Shown here one piece after another: positions 48,379 through 57,940 of a stretch of 64,000 bases of DNA. Source of the stretch: Xanthomonas sp. 10-10 (lineage in GTDB: Bacteria; Pseudomonadota; Gammaproteobacteria; Xanthomonadales; Xanthomonadaceae); the NCBI RefSeq assembly GCF_040182365.1, contig NZ_CP144460.1, positions 4,828,935 through 4,892,934 of the forward strand. The letters are read 5' to 3'. The notes beneath the pieces are model-generated. The model searched no databases, was not told the origin of the DNA, and saw nothing but the letters and a program-made list of their open reading frames with translations. The translations under genes were made by a program, and so were the position numbers. Within the stretch, counting starts at the first letter, position 1; each line of letters starts with the position of its first letter.

Positions 48379-48816
48379 TCAGCTGCCGGCAGCCATACGG
48401 TCAGCCGGGTGGTTGACGCCGTCTTCCACCGGCACCGCGATGTTCAGCGCATAGGGGTTGACGCCTTCCAGGCAGCCGACGTTGTAGCCGTACTCGTTGG
48501 GATTGGAGCGGCGGCGGTGATGGGTGTAGATACCGCAGACGCCGCAGAAATAATGCGCGGCGGCGTGGGTGTTGAACTGATACAGGCGCAGCACGTCTTC
48601 GCCCTGCAGCACGTGCAGGCCATCGAGCGTGACCGAGGCGACGATGGCGCCACGGCGGCGGCACATCGAACAATCGCAGCGGCGTGGATCGAGCAGGCCG
48701 TGCGGCAACTCCAGATCGATCTGCACGGCGCCGCAATGGCAGCTCAGGCGGTGTACCGGCCCCAGCGTCACATCGCCGATCTTGTGGGTGCTGCGACGCA
48801 GATGACGCTCGCTCAT
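48379..48816 (-). CDS. GFA (glutathione-dependent formaldehyde-activating) family protein
   Basis: A 145-residue protein with the CENP-V/GFA zinc-binding pattern: SCHCGAV, DCSMCRRRGA and FCGVCGIYTHH. The fold holds two zinc ions; activity is unknown in most members. The start at 48816 overlaps the xthA stop (ATGA), so it is co-translated with exonuclease III. Confidence 0.9.
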   Translation of the reverse strand: MSERHLRRSTHKIGDVTLGPVHRLSCHCGAVQIDLELPHGLLDPRRCDCSMCRRRGAIVASVTLDGLHVLQGEDVLRLYQFNTHAAAHYFCGVCGIYTHHRRRSNPNEYGYNVGCLEGVNPYALNIAVPVEDGVNHPADRMAAGS

Positions 48817-49592
48817 GCGCCAACCTCCGCCAGTTCCACCCAGGCCGGGGCGTGGTCGCTGGGGCGTTCCCAGGTGCGGGGTTCGCGGTCGATGCCCGAC
48901 CCGATTGCGCGTGCGCGCAAGGCGTCCGACACCAGGGTCAGGTCGATGCGCAGCCCCAGGTTGCGGCGGTACGCGGCCTGGCGGTAATCCCACCAGCTGA
49001 ACTGCTCGGCCTGATCGTGATGCAGTCGGAACGCATCGTGCAGGCCCAGCGCCAGCAGTCTTTCCAACGCGGCGCGCTCGGCGGCGGAGGTGAGGATGTG
49101 GGTCTCGTTCCACACCACCGGGTCGTGCACATCGCGCGCATCCGGGGCGATGTTGAAGTCGCCCAGGACCACCAGCTGCGGATAGCGCTGCAGCTCCTGC
49201 GCGATCCACTCGTGCACCGCATCCAGCCAGCGCAATTTGTAGGCGTATTTGTCGGTGCCCACGTCCTGGCCGTTGACCACGTACAGGTTGACGATGCGCA
49301 CACCATCGACGGTGGCGGCGATGACGCGTTGTTGCACGTCATCGAACCCCGGGATGCCCATCTGCACGTCCAGCGCCGGCGCGCGCGACAGGATCGCCAC
49401 GCCGTTGTAGGTCTTCTGACCGCAGAACACGCTGCGATAACCGAGCGCGGCCAGCGCCGCATCCGGGAACTTGTGGTCCTCCAGCTTGGTTTCCTGGATG
49501 CCCACCACGTCCGGCGCGAAGTCGGCGAGCCACTGTTGCAGGTGCGGCAGCCGCACGTTGAGTGAGTTGACGTTCCAGGAGGCGATCTTCAT
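48813..49592 (-). CDS. xthA: Exodeoxyribonuclease III
   Basis: A 259-residue AP endonuclease/3'-exonuclease of base-excision repair. EEP catalytic residues are visible: WNVNSLN (Asn), QETKLED (Glu), the YVVNGQD segment, LGDFNIAPD (Asp, Asn), GLRIDLTLVS and RPSDHAPAW (Asp, His). ATG 49592 gives the usual MKIASWNVNS start. It is unrelated in sequence detail to the EEP protein at 5.5-6.2 kb. Confidence 0.96.
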   Translation of the reverse strand: MKIASWNVNSLNVRLPHLQQWLADFAPDVVGIQETKLEDHKFPDAALAALGYRSVFCGQKTYNGVAILSRAPALDVQMGIPGFDDVQQRVIAATVDGVRIVNLYVVNGQDVGTDKYAYKLRWLDAVHEWIAQELQRYPQLVVLGDFNIAPDARDVHDPVVWNETHILTSAAERAALERLLALGLHDAFRLHHDQAEQFSWWDYRQAAYRRNLGLRIDLTLVSDALRARAIGSGIDREPRTWERPSDHAPAWVELAEVGA

Positions 49593-49644
49593 GGCGGAGG
49601 CCGTGGTCCAAACCGCCAATGGTACCGCGCCATCTGCCGACGCC

Positions 49645-50901
49645 TCAGGGCTGTCCCGCGATCCGCACCCCCAACTGGTTGGCCACCGGACGTTCGCGTC
49701 CCGGAATGCCTGTGTGGATGGGGCGGTTGAGCGTGCGCACGCGGCCGTCGACGCGGGCGGCCAGGGTGCTGGAGCCGCCGCCGTCAAGGTTGATCGCCGC
49801 GTGGGCGCCGAGTTGCTGCAGCACGGCGGTCAGTGCGTCCAGGGTCATGCCGGCGCTGTAGCCGGGCTGGCGGCCGTCGGCCACCACCATCCACAAGGTC
49901 TTGCCGGCACGGTCCAGGCCCAGCGCGCTGCGCGGTTCGGGGCCGTCGTAGTAGTCGGCACGGCTGGCTTCGCGCGGTTGGCGCCTGCCATCGAGCAACA
50001 GCAGCGGGCCGGCGCCCACACCGACGCGCGTGCCGGCCGGGCAACTGCCGCGCACGATATGCACCGCGTTGCGCGTACTCACGCAGAAAGCGGCATCCAC
50101 GCGCGCATCGCCGGTGGCGGCGGCCGAATCGAGATGGCCGTCGTCGATCGCCAGGCCTTCGGCGGTCACGCCCTGCCCGATTGCCGGCACGAAGGCCTTG
50201 TCGAACAGATGCCCGCCATCGAACGGCAGGAAGTAGTCGGCATTGATCGCCAGCGCCAGCCCGCCATCACGCACGAAGGCGGTGGTAGGGGTGGCGAGAA
50301 ATTCGCCACCGCCGCTGCGGTCGCCGTGCGTGCCGACCAGCTGCAGGCCCGGCGTGGTCAGGTCGATCCGTGCGATGTGCAGCATCACCGGCTGCGGCCC
50401 ATCCACGCGCTGGCGCCAGTAGCGCACGCCGGGCGCCAGCGTGACCGGCGCGGCGGGCGCAGGCTCCGCCTGCACCAGCGGCTCGATGGTCGCGCGGGCA
50501 CGCGCCTGCGCGTGATCCAGCGCGGCCAGCACCGCAGCGATGCGGGCCGGCGGCGTGCGCAACAGCAGGGCTTGCGCCGGTGCCGACTGCAGCAGCTGCG
50601 CCAGATCCGCGCAGCGCGCGCCGTTGCAGGGCTGCGCGTCGCTGCCGACCCGTGCCGGGCCCTCGGCATCGTCGATGACCTGCAGGGCAATGCGATTGTG
50701 CTCGGCCGGTTTGCAGCGGCTGACCGCCGCCAGCACATCGTCGGGCCACTGGCCCCAGCAATCGCCGCTGACGATGGTCTCCATCGCTACGAACGGCGGC
50801 GTTGCTGCGGGCGTGGTGGCTTGCCGGCCGCACGCATTGCCGATGGATGCTGCCATCAGGCAGGCAAGCAGCGCCGACGCAAGACGTCGATCAGAACGCA
50901 T
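49645..50901 (-). CDS. Secreted phosphodiester glycosidase (NAGPA domain) protein
   Basis: A 418-residue protein with an N-terminal signal (MRSDRRLASALLACLMAASI, possibly a lipoprotein with Cys about 24), an N-terminal domain of unknown type and a C-terminal NAGPA domain from about 190. Family marks: LALAINADYFLP, GPEPRSALGLDRAG, a LWMVVADGR segment and HAAINLDGGGSSTL. Relatives remove alpha-N-acetylglucosamine from phosphodiesters. Its start overlaps the TonB-dependent receptor stop by 11 bases, so the two act together, possibly on a phosphodiester-containing substrate. Confidence 0.9.
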   Translation of the reverse strand: MRSDRRLASALLACLMAASIGNACGRQATTPAATPPFVAMETIVSGDCWGQWPDDVLAAVSRCKPAEHNRIALQVIDDAEGPARVGSDAQPCNGARCADLAQLLQSAPAQALLLRTPPARIAAVLAALDHAQARARATIEPLVQAEPAPAAPVTLAPGVRYWRQRVDGPQPVMLHIARIDLTTPGLQLVGTHGDRSGGGEFLATPTTAFVRDGGLALAINADYFLPFDGGHLFDKAFVPAIGQGVTAEGLAIDDGHLDSAAATGDARVDAAFCVSTRNAVHIVRGSCPAGTRVGVGAGPLLLLDGRRQPREASRADYYDGPEPRSALGLDRAGKTLWMVVADGRQPGYSAGMTLDALTAVLQQLGAHAAINLDGGGSSTLAARVDGRVRTLNRPIHTGIPGRERPVANQLGVRIAGQP

Positions 50902-53572
50902 AGTCCACTCCCAGGTAGTACGCGCGGCCGTTATCCAGTTGCTCGCGCATCAGTTGCTGATCGGCGCCGATGACGCGGGTCAGCCGCGCATTGCTGAGAT
51001 TGCGGCCCTGCAGGGTCATGCGCAGCTTGTTGGTGAAGCGCCACGCCAGCTGCGCGTCGTAGCTGGTGATGGCGTCGTAATAGCGGTCGTTGACGCGGTT
51101 GTCCGTGGCCGCCGACAGCAACTGCAGGCCGGTGTAGTTGGCGCTGACGCGCGCACTGAAGCGGCCGATGTCATACAGCAGCGAGGCATTGGCGCTGCGT
51201 TTGGGCGATTCCATCAGGCCGGGCAGCGCGCGCAGGCTGCCATCGCTCATCTGCACGTCGGCGGTGCGCGGATCGAGCAGGGTCAGATTGGCCATCGCGC
51301 CAAGATGCGACCAGGCGCCGGGCAGAAAATCGAAGCGCGTATCGATGACGGTGAACTCGACGCCGCGCACGCTGGCCGCACCGGTATTGATCGCCTGGGT
51401 GGTGGTGACCTGATAGGTGCCGACCAGCCCGCCTGGATCGCGCTGCAGATCGGTGCTGGTGACGCGCACGATCTCGTCGTCGATGCGCTTATGGAAGAGC
51501 GCCATCGACAGCTGCGCATCCTGATCCGGATACCACTCCAGCGACAGGTCCAGATTGTCGGCGCGGCGTGGGCGCAGCTGCGGGTTGGCGATGCTGCGGT
51601 TGATGGTCAAGCCGGTGGTGTCCACCACCGGACTGCTGTTCTGGCCGATATCGCCGTAGGTGGGTAGGCCGATGCTGCGGCTGCCGGCCATGCGCAGCTT
51701 CAGCGCCGGGGTGATGTCCCAGGCAAGGTTGGCCGATGGCAACAGGAAGCGGCGGTCGCTGGCGTCCGATTGCTGCAGATAATTGGTGGTGCTGCTCAGC
51801 GGCTGCGGCACTGCGCTGAGCACCTCGCGTTGCAGATACTCGTTGCGCAGGCCGAACGTGGCCTGCGTGCGCTCGCCATGCCAGGTGCCCATCAGGTAGG
51901 CCGCGCCATTGCGTTCGTCGATGCGGAAATCGCTGATCGCACTGTTGCGCGCGTTGGTGCCTGCCAGCACGTAAGCGCCTGGAGAGGCGTCCGCAAACGC
52001 GGCCACCCGCGCCGGATCGACCAGCAGCAGGCAGCTGAAATCGGCGTACGGGCAGATGCGTGCATCGTCGCTGCCCACGGTCGCCAGGCTCACCCGCCCC
52101 ACCGGATTGCGGCGTACTTCATCCAGGTTGTAACGCTGTTGCAGATCGCGGTACTGCAGGCCGGCGCGCAGCCCCCACCCCTGCGCATCGGCATCGGCGT
52201 TCTGGCTGTAGTCGACCTTGACGGTGGTGGTGTCGGTGCTGCTCTTTTCCACCCGGGTCAGGAAGTACGACTGCAGGTAATTGGCCGGATTGCCGTAATA
52301 GCCGGGGTCGACCAGGGCGATGGTCGGGCGCCTGTGGTCGCCCAGCGCGTAGCCGAATCCCAGCCGTGCGGACGCGGACGCGGACGCGGTGAAGACATCT
52401 TCGCGCGTGTCTTGTCGATACTTGCCGGTGGCACGGTTGAACAACACATCGAGGTGGCCCTGCTGATGGAGGCGGAAGCTGCCGCTGGCCTGCGCGTAGC
52501 GCAGCGTGCGGGTCTGGTCGAAGCGGTTGGCATCGGTCTGTGCGCTGCCCTGCGCGTAGCGGCCGGCGTCGGCATCGGCCACCGCCGCATTGCCGACCCG
52601 GTTGATCCACTGCGAGCGACGTTGTTCGTCGTTGTCGTGTTCGAAGGAGCCGGCGCTCAACGCCAGTTTCAGCGCATCGCCATCGTCGTACTCCAGCTTG
52701 CCGAACACGCTGCGGCGCTGACGCACGTTGTCGTAGCTGAGCGGGCGGAACCGGTCCGGCGCGATCGCCATGCCGTCGGTGTCGAGCGTGGGAGTCAGGG
52801 TCTGCCGTGCGCCGTTGGCGTAGTAGCTGTAGCTGTCGATGGCGGTGTTCAACGACGCCGAATCGCGGCGGAAGTAATCGGCCGACAGCACCACGCCGAA
52901 GCGATCGTCCGGCCCGAAGGTGTCGCTGACACTGCCCTGCACCTGCCCGGACGGGCCGCTGCCCTGCAGTTGCCGGTGGTTTTCCCAGTCGGCCAGGTTC
53001 GCGCGCACGCTGGCGAACGGGCCGTCGTGATCGAACGCGCTGCGCGTACGCAGCGACGCGATGCCGCCGATGGCATTGCTGTCCATGTCGGCGTTGAAGG
53101 TCTTGTAGATGTCCACCTGCTGCGCCAGCGATGCGGGGATCACATCCAGCGACTGCACGCGGCGGCTGGTTTCGGTGGATGGCAGCGCCACGCCGTCGAT
53201 CAGCACCGTGTTGTAGTCGGGGTTGAAGCCGCGCAGGCTCATGAACTGCGCTTCGCCGCGGCCGTTGTTGACAACCATCGACACGCCCGGCACCCGCTGC
53301 AGCGCTTCGCCCAGGCCGAAGTCCGGGATCGAGCCGATATCGTCGGCAGCCACGCCATCGGAGACCACCGCCGCTTCGCGCTTGGCGCCGATGGCCTGGT
53401 GGATCGACAGGTGCTGGCCGGAAACCTGCACGGTGTCCAGCTGTACCGGTGCCTCGCTGGCGGGAGCCGCCGCTGCCGGCAGCGGCTCGACGGCATGGGC
53501 GTTGAGGCTGGTGCCGATACACAGGGCCAGCAGACAAAGACGGGGGCACGGGTGGGTGCTGAAGCGGGACAT
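50891..53572 (-). CDS. TonB-dependent receptor (TIGR01782 type)
   Basis: An 893-residue outer-membrane transporter. Signal peptide to about AHA-VEP; TonB-box-like LDTVQVSG near residue 45; plug domain with AIGAKREAAVVSDGVAADDI, IPDFGLGEALQRVPGVSM and NPDYNTVLIDGVALPSTE; then a 22-strand barrel ending in the terminal aromatic YYLGVDYAF. This subtype is common in Xanthomonas for carbohydrate or complex-molecule uptake. The coding repeat for ASASAS near 52369-52390 is a small in-frame microsatellite. Co-transcribed with the glycosidase gene; divergent from a ROK regulator. Confidence 0.95.
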   Translation of the reverse strand: MSRFSTHPCPRLCLLALCIGTSLNAHAVEPLPAAAAPASEAPVQLDTVQVSGQHLSIHQAIGAKREAAVVSDGVAADDIGSIPDFGLGEALQRVPGVSMVVNNGRGEAQFMSLRGFNPDYNTVLIDGVALPSTETSRRVQSLDVIPASLAQQVDIYKTFNADMDSNAIGGIASLRTRSAFDHDGPFASVRANLADWENHRQLQGSGPSGQVQGSVSDTFGPDDRFGVVLSADYFRRDSASLNTAIDSYSYYANGARQTLTPTLDTDGMAIAPDRFRPLSYDNVRQRRSVFGKLEYDDGDALKLALSAGSFEHDNDEQRRSQWINRVGNAAVADADAGRYAQGSAQTDANRFDQTRTLRYAQASGSFRLHQQGHLDVLFNRATGKYRQDTREDVFTASASASARLGFGYALGDHRRPTIALVDPGYYGNPANYLQSYFLTRVEKSSTDTTTVKVDYSQNADADAQGWGLRAGLQYRDLQQRYNLDEVRRNPVGRVSLATVGSDDARICPYADFSCLLLVDPARVAAFADASPGAYVLAGTNARNSAISDFRIDERNGAAYLMGTWHGERTQATFGLRNEYLQREVLSAVPQPLSSTTNYLQQSDASDRRFLLPSANLAWDITPALKLRMAGSRSIGLPTYGDIGQNSSPVVDTTGLTINRSIANPQLRPRRADNLDLSLEWYPDQDAQLSMALFHKRIDDEIVRVTSTDLQRDPGGLVGTYQVTTTQAINTGAASVRGVEFTVIDTRFDFLPGAWSHLGAMANLTLLDPRTADVQMSDGSLRALPGLMESPKRSANASLLYDIGRFSARVSANYTGLQLLSAATDNRVNDRYYDAITSYDAQLAWRFTNKLRMTLQGRNLSNARLTRVIGADQQLMREQLDNGRAYYLGVDYAF

Positions 53573-53678
53573 GGGACGGCCGGTCGAGGATGAGCTCGAC
53601 AATTTAATAACTTACTGTGAATTAATTATTTCAGGCAGGCGCAGGTAAGCTAGCCGCTCCCCCGTGACACCGCGTGCC
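53573..53678. promoter_or_regulatory. Divergent promoter with AT-rich operator-like island
   Basis: Between the TonB receptor and the ROK regulator. A 30-base AT-rich island at 53601-53630 (AATTTAATAACTTACTGTGA and on) contains inverted AATAA/TTATT ends and stands out from the GC-rich background. It is the likely operator for the ROK regulator and the promoter of the receptor gene. Confidence 0.65.
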
Positions 53679-54824
53679 ATGCCCTCCACCGTCGCTTTTG
53701 CGCTGCCTCCGCACGCGCCAGCCCTGCCCGGCTTGAGCCTCAACGAGCGCGACATGCTCGACCGCCTGCGGCTGGCCGGGGTGCTGACCCGCGCCGACCT
53801 GAGCCGCGGCACCGGGCTGACCGTGCAGACGGCGGTGCGCCTGATCGAAGGCCTGCAGGCGCGCGGTATGGTGCAGATGGGCAGCAGCATCGCCCGTGCC
53901 GGGCGTGGCAAGCCGGGCGTGGCGGTGTCGTTGAACCCGGGCCACGGCCACACCCTGGGCATCTCCATCGCCACCGACGCGCTGAGCCTGGCGCTGATGG
54001 ACTTTTCCGGTGCGGTCCTGGCCGCCACCGACGTGGCGCTGACCGATACCACCTTGTACGGCGTGCTGGCCCAGCTCCAGGCCGCCGATGCCGCGGTGCT
54101 TGCGCGTGTCGACACGGCAGGCCCGCGCCTGGGGATCGGTGTGGCGGTGAGCGGGTTCTTTACCGGCGTGGACAGCTTCATCAATCCGCCCGAGCCGCTG
54201 CGCGCCTTGGGCCAGATCGCGCTGTGTCCGTGGCTGGCCGAGGCCTTTGCGCAGCCGGTGTGGATGGACAATGACGGCAGCGTGGCTGCGGCCGGCGAGG
54301 CGATGCTCGGCGCGGGCCGGCGATACCGCGACTTCGCCTACCTCTACCTCAGCTACGGCTTCGGCGGCGGGCTGGTGGTCGACGGCCAGGTGCTGCGCGG
54401 CGCGCGCGGCAATGCCGGCGAGTTCGCCGGCATGCTGCCTGCGCAGAACCTCGAACGCGCCACGCTGGAACTGCTGCGCGAACTGCTGGCCGACGACGGG
54501 ATCGCGCTGCCGGATATACGCGCGCTGCTGGCCGCCTACGACCCCACCTGGCCGGCGATCGAGCGCTGGATCGCACGCAGCGCGCCGGGCGTATCGCTGA
54601 TCGTCTCGGCGATCACCGCGGTGTGCGACCCGGAGGCCATCGTGTTCGGCGGTCGCCTGCCGGCCGATCTGGCGCAGCGCCTGATCGCCGCGGTGCAGAT
54701 CGACAACCAGCCGCGTCGCGGCCAGGGCCGCCCGCTGCCGGCGCTGCTGCCGGCCGAAGCGCCGGCCGATGCCTGCGCGATCGGGGCGGCGACGCTGCCG
54801 TTGAAGGCGCGCTACTTCCGTTGA
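53679..54824 (+). CDS. ROK family transcriptional regulator
   Basis: A 381-residue protein with an N-terminal winged HTH (about 25-80: LDRLRLAGVLTRADLSRGTG, VQTAVRLIEGLQARGMVQ) and a ROK sugar-kinase-like domain. The DNDGSVAAAGEAMLGAG stretch and a LSYGFGGGLVVDG loop are seen, but the Cys-rich zinc motif (CxCGxxGCxE) of active ROK proteins is absent, replaced by RGARGNAGEFAGMLP. It probably senses a sugar or sugar phosphate and represses the divergent receptor-glycosidase pair. ATG 53679 is preferred; GTG 53664 is in frame. Confidence 0.9.
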   Translation: MPSTVAFALPPHAPALPGLSLNERDMLDRLRLAGVLTRADLSRGTGLTVQTAVRLIEGLQARGMVQMGSSIARAGRGKPGVAVSLNPGHGHTLGISIATDALSLALMDFSGAVLAATDVALTDTTLYGVLAQLQAADAAVLARVDTAGPRLGIGVAVSGFFTGVDSFINPPEPLRALGQIALCPWLAEAFAQPVWMDNDGSVAAAGEAMLGAGRRYRDFAYLYLSYGFGGGLVVDGQVLRGARGNAGEFAGMLPAQNLERATLELLRELLADDGIALPDIRALLAAYDPTWPAIERWIARSAPGVSLIVSAITAVCDPEAIVFGGRLPADLAQRLIAAVQIDNQPRRGQGRPLPALLPAEAPADACAIGAATLPLKARYFR

Positions 54825-54918
54825 GTGGCGGCCATGCCGTGGCTGCGGGCGCCAGCGGGTAAGTTGCCTGGTCGCCGGGCGCACGCGCGATAGCGGCAAT
54901 TGGCCTGGATGCGCTGCA

Positions 54919-55725
54919 TCACCGAGCTGCCGCAGCGCGTGTGCGGCAGCAATAGCCGAACAGTTCCACCGCCAGCGCACGTGCCTGTTGCTGCTGCTGT
55001 TGGGTCATCGACTCCAGCAATTCTTCATCTGCCAGCAACGGTGCCGCAGCATCCAGCGCGCGGCCTGGCGGTTGGCGCGCGGCCAGCCGCCACGCAGCGG
55101 CATACACCGGGTCGGGTGCATGCAGCAGCGGCGATTCCACTACCTGCGCCAATGTCTCGATGGCGTCGCGATGGCCTGCCAGCGCCAGCGTTTCCAACTC
55201 GGCCACAAGCGCTGCCACCTCCTGTTCGTCGCTCGCCGACAGTTGCGCGGGCACGCCGGCGGGTGCGGCGGCCACCGCACGTTGCAGCAGCTCGGTCGCG
55301 CGCTGCGCAAGCAGATAGCGTTGCGCGTCGGCATCGCCGTGCGCCGCGGCCGTGCGCAGCAGCGCCTCGATCTGCAGCTGCGTGCCGGCGACGCAGCGAC
55401 GACCCTCCACCGGCGGCAGGCGCGCACCGCCGTGCGCGATCTGCGCTGCCCGTTGCTCACCCTGCTGGCGACAGGCCAGCTGTTGCATGGCGCTGTCGAA
55501 CAAACCCTGATCGATGCGCGCAGGCGGCTGCGACGATGCACCCCCCGCATGCAGCCCATGACTCGCAGCGAGGCCGCTCTGCAGGTGCGACGCGGCAGGC
55601 GTGTGCAGGCTCCACGCCCCGGCAACCGCCATTGCCGCTGCCGCGCCTACCGCGCCCGCCAGCGGCCAGCGCGACCGGGGCCGATGGCATGGCCGCGCAC
55701 CGACGTTCAGCGCCGGCGCCGGCAT
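54919..55725 (-). CDS. Membrane-anchored hypothetical protein coupled to a parvulin
   Basis: A 268-residue protein with one N-terminal membrane segment (WPLAGAVGAAAAMAVAGAWS, about 20-40) and an Ala-rich helical periplasmic part with ALLRTAAAHGDADAQRYLLA, a Sel1/TPR-like helical pattern. It ends in a Gln-rich stretch (TQQQQQQARALAVELFGYCC). No family is recognised. ATG 55725 overlaps the stop of the upstream parvulin gene (ATGA), so a joint role in envelope protein handling is plausible. Confidence 0.7.
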   Translation of the reverse strand: MPAPALNVGARPCHRPRSRWPLAGAVGAAAAMAVAGAWSLHTPAASHLQSGLAASHGLHAGGASSQPPARIDQGLFDSAMQQLACRQQGEQRAAQIAHGGARLPPVEGRRCVAGTQLQIEALLRTAAAHGDADAQRYLLAQRATELLQRAVAAAPAGVPAQLSASDEQEVAALVAELETLALAGHRDAIETLAQVVESPLLHAPDPVYAAAWRLAARQPPGRALDAAAPLLADEELLESMTQQQQQQARALAVELFGYCCRTRAAAAR

Positions 55726-56615
55726 CAACGCAGCGCCGCTTCCAGCGCGGCGCGATCGAACTGCAACGGATTGGCCTGGCGCAGACGTTCCAGCGCAGCA
55801 GTGGCGGCCTGGTCGCGCAATTGCACTTCGATCTGCCCGCGCGCTGTCTCCAGCGTGGCGGGTATGCGCGCATCCACGCGGATCAGGTGATATCCGTCCG
55901 GCCCGCGGACAGGGGCCGACACCTGCCCCACGCCCAGCCCCTGCACGGGCGCAACAAAGACATCGGCCACGTTGCGCAGGAAGATCGATGACAACTGGCC
56001 ACCCTCGGCCGCGGTGCTGCCGTCGTCGGATTCGCGCATCGCCAGTTCTTCGAAGGGCGTGCCGGCATCCAGCTGCCGCTTGAGCCGCTGTGCGCGTGCC
56101 AGCGCCTGTGCATCGGTCAACGGTGTGCCACGTCGGGCATCGCCTTGGGGCTGCAAGGCCACGAACAGATGGCTGAGGCGGACTTCGTCGTAATCGTGCG
56201 GATGCGCATCGAACTGGGCCTGCACCTGCGTCGCGTCGATGGACGCGGCATCGCGTGCGCGCCGCCGCATTGCCTCGGCAAGAATGGCATCGGTGGCCTG
56301 CCGGATGTGCGCGGCCACCACCGGGTCGTCCTGCAGATGCGCCTGGCGCGCCTGCTCCATCAGCAGCAGCCGGTCGGCGAATTCGCGAACGAAATTCGGG
56401 TCGGCCGCAACGGCCGGATTGGCGTTCTGCGGCAGGTCGGCCAGGGCCAGCGCGCGATACTCCGGCGCACTGAATGTCTGGTGTCCAATCTGCAGCACTT
56501 TTGCGGAAGCCGGGCCAGTGTGCAGCAGTGCATCGGCCGTGGCGGCCTGCGCCAGCGGTGTGCAGCAGGCAAGGCTCAACCAAAGCAGCCTGAAACAATG
56601 CGGTGTGGAAAACAT
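55725..56615 (-). CDS. Periplasmic peptidyl-prolyl isomerase, parvulin (PpiC) type
   Basis: A 296-residue secreted protein. Signal peptide to about AQA-ATA (residue 25), an N-terminal helical chaperone-like part (about 40-130) and a rotamase domain with VRLSHLFVALQP, GTPFEELAMRES, a GGQLSSIFLRNV segment and GPDGYHLIRVD. One parvulin domain, so closer to PpiC/PrsA-type than SurA. ATG 56615 is chosen because the open frame upstream would use TTG. It is co-translated with the membrane-anchored gene downstream. Confidence 0.9.
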   Translation of the reverse strand: MFSTPHCFRLLWLSLACCTPLAQAATADALLHTGPASAKVLQIGHQTFSAPEYRALALADLPQNANPAVAADPNFVREFADRLLLMEQARQAHLQDDPVVAAHIRQATDAILAEAMRRRARDAASIDATQVQAQFDAHPHDYDEVRLSHLFVALQPQGDARRGTPLTDAQALARAQRLKRQLDAGTPFEELAMRESDDGSTAAEGGQLSSIFLRNVADVFVAPVQGLGVGQVSAPVRGPDGYHLIRVDARIPATLETARGQIEVQLRDQAATAALERLRQANPLQFDRAALEAALR

Positions 56616-56702
56616 GGGCAATCTCCGTCATGGCATGAACCGGCGGCGGCAGGTGCCGCCGCCGGGACTGCCGGCCCGCACGGGCCGGCAACAGCTGCTG
56701 AG

Positions 56703-56810
56703 AGCGGCTAACGAAACGTAGCGAGCAGCCGTCAGGTGGGCGTGGGCGACGCGGAGGAACCGGAGTGTACGAGTGGTACATGAGGATTCCGAGCACCGGC
56801 CGCGCCCGCC
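56703..56810 (+). repeat. Dispersed repeat, copy A
   Basis: About 108 bases that recur as a diverged inverted copy at 58460-58566. Conserved blocks include AACGTAGCGAGCAG, TCAGGTGGG, GAGTGGTACATG and GCACCGGCCGCG. The centre carries TGTAC/GTACA inverted words. It lies between the parvulin and glycerophosphodiesterase genes. Confidence 0.8.
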
Positions 56811-56842
56811 TGGCGGCTGCGCAGTAGTTTTGTCAGTTGCTC

Positions 56843-57940
56843 TTAGTCGTGCTTGCCGCGCGCACGCAGATAGGCGATGGCCGCTTTCGGGTCGTCGCTG
56901 GTGATCAGGCCAAAGGCCTCGTCGCGCACGATGAAATCCAGATTGCCGCGATTGTCGGCCGTGTCGCGGCCACCGCCGTAGGAGAAATACAGATCCGACA
57001 GCGCGTAGCAGCAGGCGCCGCTGTTTTGATAGAACTTGCCGGCAGACGGGCCGTCCGGAATCGCCTGGAACACGCCCACGCGATACCCACGCTCGCGAAT
57101 GAAATCGGCATCGCTCTGCAGCAGGCCGCCGAGTTGCTTGACGTTGATCTCCATCGTCTGATGACCCTCATTCATCCATGCCGAGATGGTCTGGCGCACA
57201 TTGATCTTGCCGAGCATGTTGGTGGTGAACACCGGAATGCCGACCATGCCACTGCCGTCGGCACGGTAGGCATCCCGGCTGGTGTACAGCGTTGCATTGA
57301 CCTTGGCGGCGACATAGCTGCCCGATGCCACACCGAACTGGCTCTCGGCGGCCTTGCGCACTGCACGTACCGTGGCTGCGTCCTTGATGTCGAACACCAT
57401 CGGCGTACGCAGGTTGTGTTGCTTGTAGTAGGCGAACAGTTCATCCACACGCGGTACGTGATAGCCGGTGGTGGTACGCCGATCAGGCGTCAGCAGGAAC
57501 AACTGGCTGACCTGCGACCACGGGGTGACCAGGACCGACGGGTTAACGCCCTGATTGGTGATCGGGTCGTACTTCACGCCGGGATGTTGCTGCCACACGG
57601 TGGTGGTGCGGCCCAGGTTGTAGTCGTGCAGCAGGACCGGTACGCCATCGCTGGTGAGCTTGACGTCCAGCTCCACACCGTCCATGCATTGGTCGTTGGC
57701 AATCTGCAGCGAGCCGCGCGAGTTTTCCGGCATGTCGGCGATGCCGGCGTATTTGCCCCACAAGCCACGGTGCGCCAGCACAACGGTGTTGGAGGAGTTG
57801 AACAGGATGCGTTGCATCTTGATGTCGGAGCTGTCGTTGCAGGCGGCCAGCGCCAGCTGCGGTAGTGCGGCCAGCAGGGCCAATGCGCCGAACAGGCGGC
57901 AGGCGCGGGCCAGCGGATGTGGAGCGAGGAGGGTAGGCAT
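56843..57940 (-). CDS. Secreted glycerophosphodiester phosphodiesterase
   Basis: A 365-residue protein with signal peptide (to about ALA-ACN, residue 33) and a GDPD TIM barrel. Catalytic residues: VVLAHRGLWG (His-Arg), ENSRGS (Glu, Asn), GVELDVKL (Glu, Asp) and LLHDYNLGRTT (His). It hydrolyses glycerophosphodiesters to glycerol-3-phosphate and alcohol in the periplasm or outside. It is a single gene between two inverted copies of a dispersed repeat, with an AT-rich palindrome upstream. Confidence 0.92.
   Translation of the reverse strand: MPTLLAPHPLARACRLFGALALLAALPQLALAACNDSSDIKMQRILFNSSNTVVLAHRGLWGKYAGIADMPENSRGSLQIANDQCMDGVELDVKLTSDGVPVLLHDYNLGRTTTVWQQHPGVKYDPITNQGVNPSVLVTPWSQVSQLFLLTPDRRTTTGYHVPRVDELFAYYKQHNLRTPMVFDIKDAATVRAVRKAAESQFGVASGSYVAAKVNATLYTSRDAYRADGSGMVGIPVFTTNMLGKINVRQTISAWMNEGHQTMEINVKQLGGLLQSDADFIRERGYRVGVFQAIPDGPSAGKFYQNSGACCYALSDLYFSYGGGRDTADNRGNLDFIVRDEAFGLITSDDPKAAIAYLRARGKHD

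Noticed and set aside
48813..49592. Whether the EEP protein at 5478-6233 is a second copy of xthA
   Set aside because: Only the fold motifs are shared; the segments between them, the base composition and the context differ, so it is not a recent duplicate.
56745..56796. Short peptide start MYHSYT shared by the two copies of the dispersed repeat
   Set aside because: The two frames differ after eight codons by a frameshift and end without common structure; the shared residues follow from the DNA repeat.
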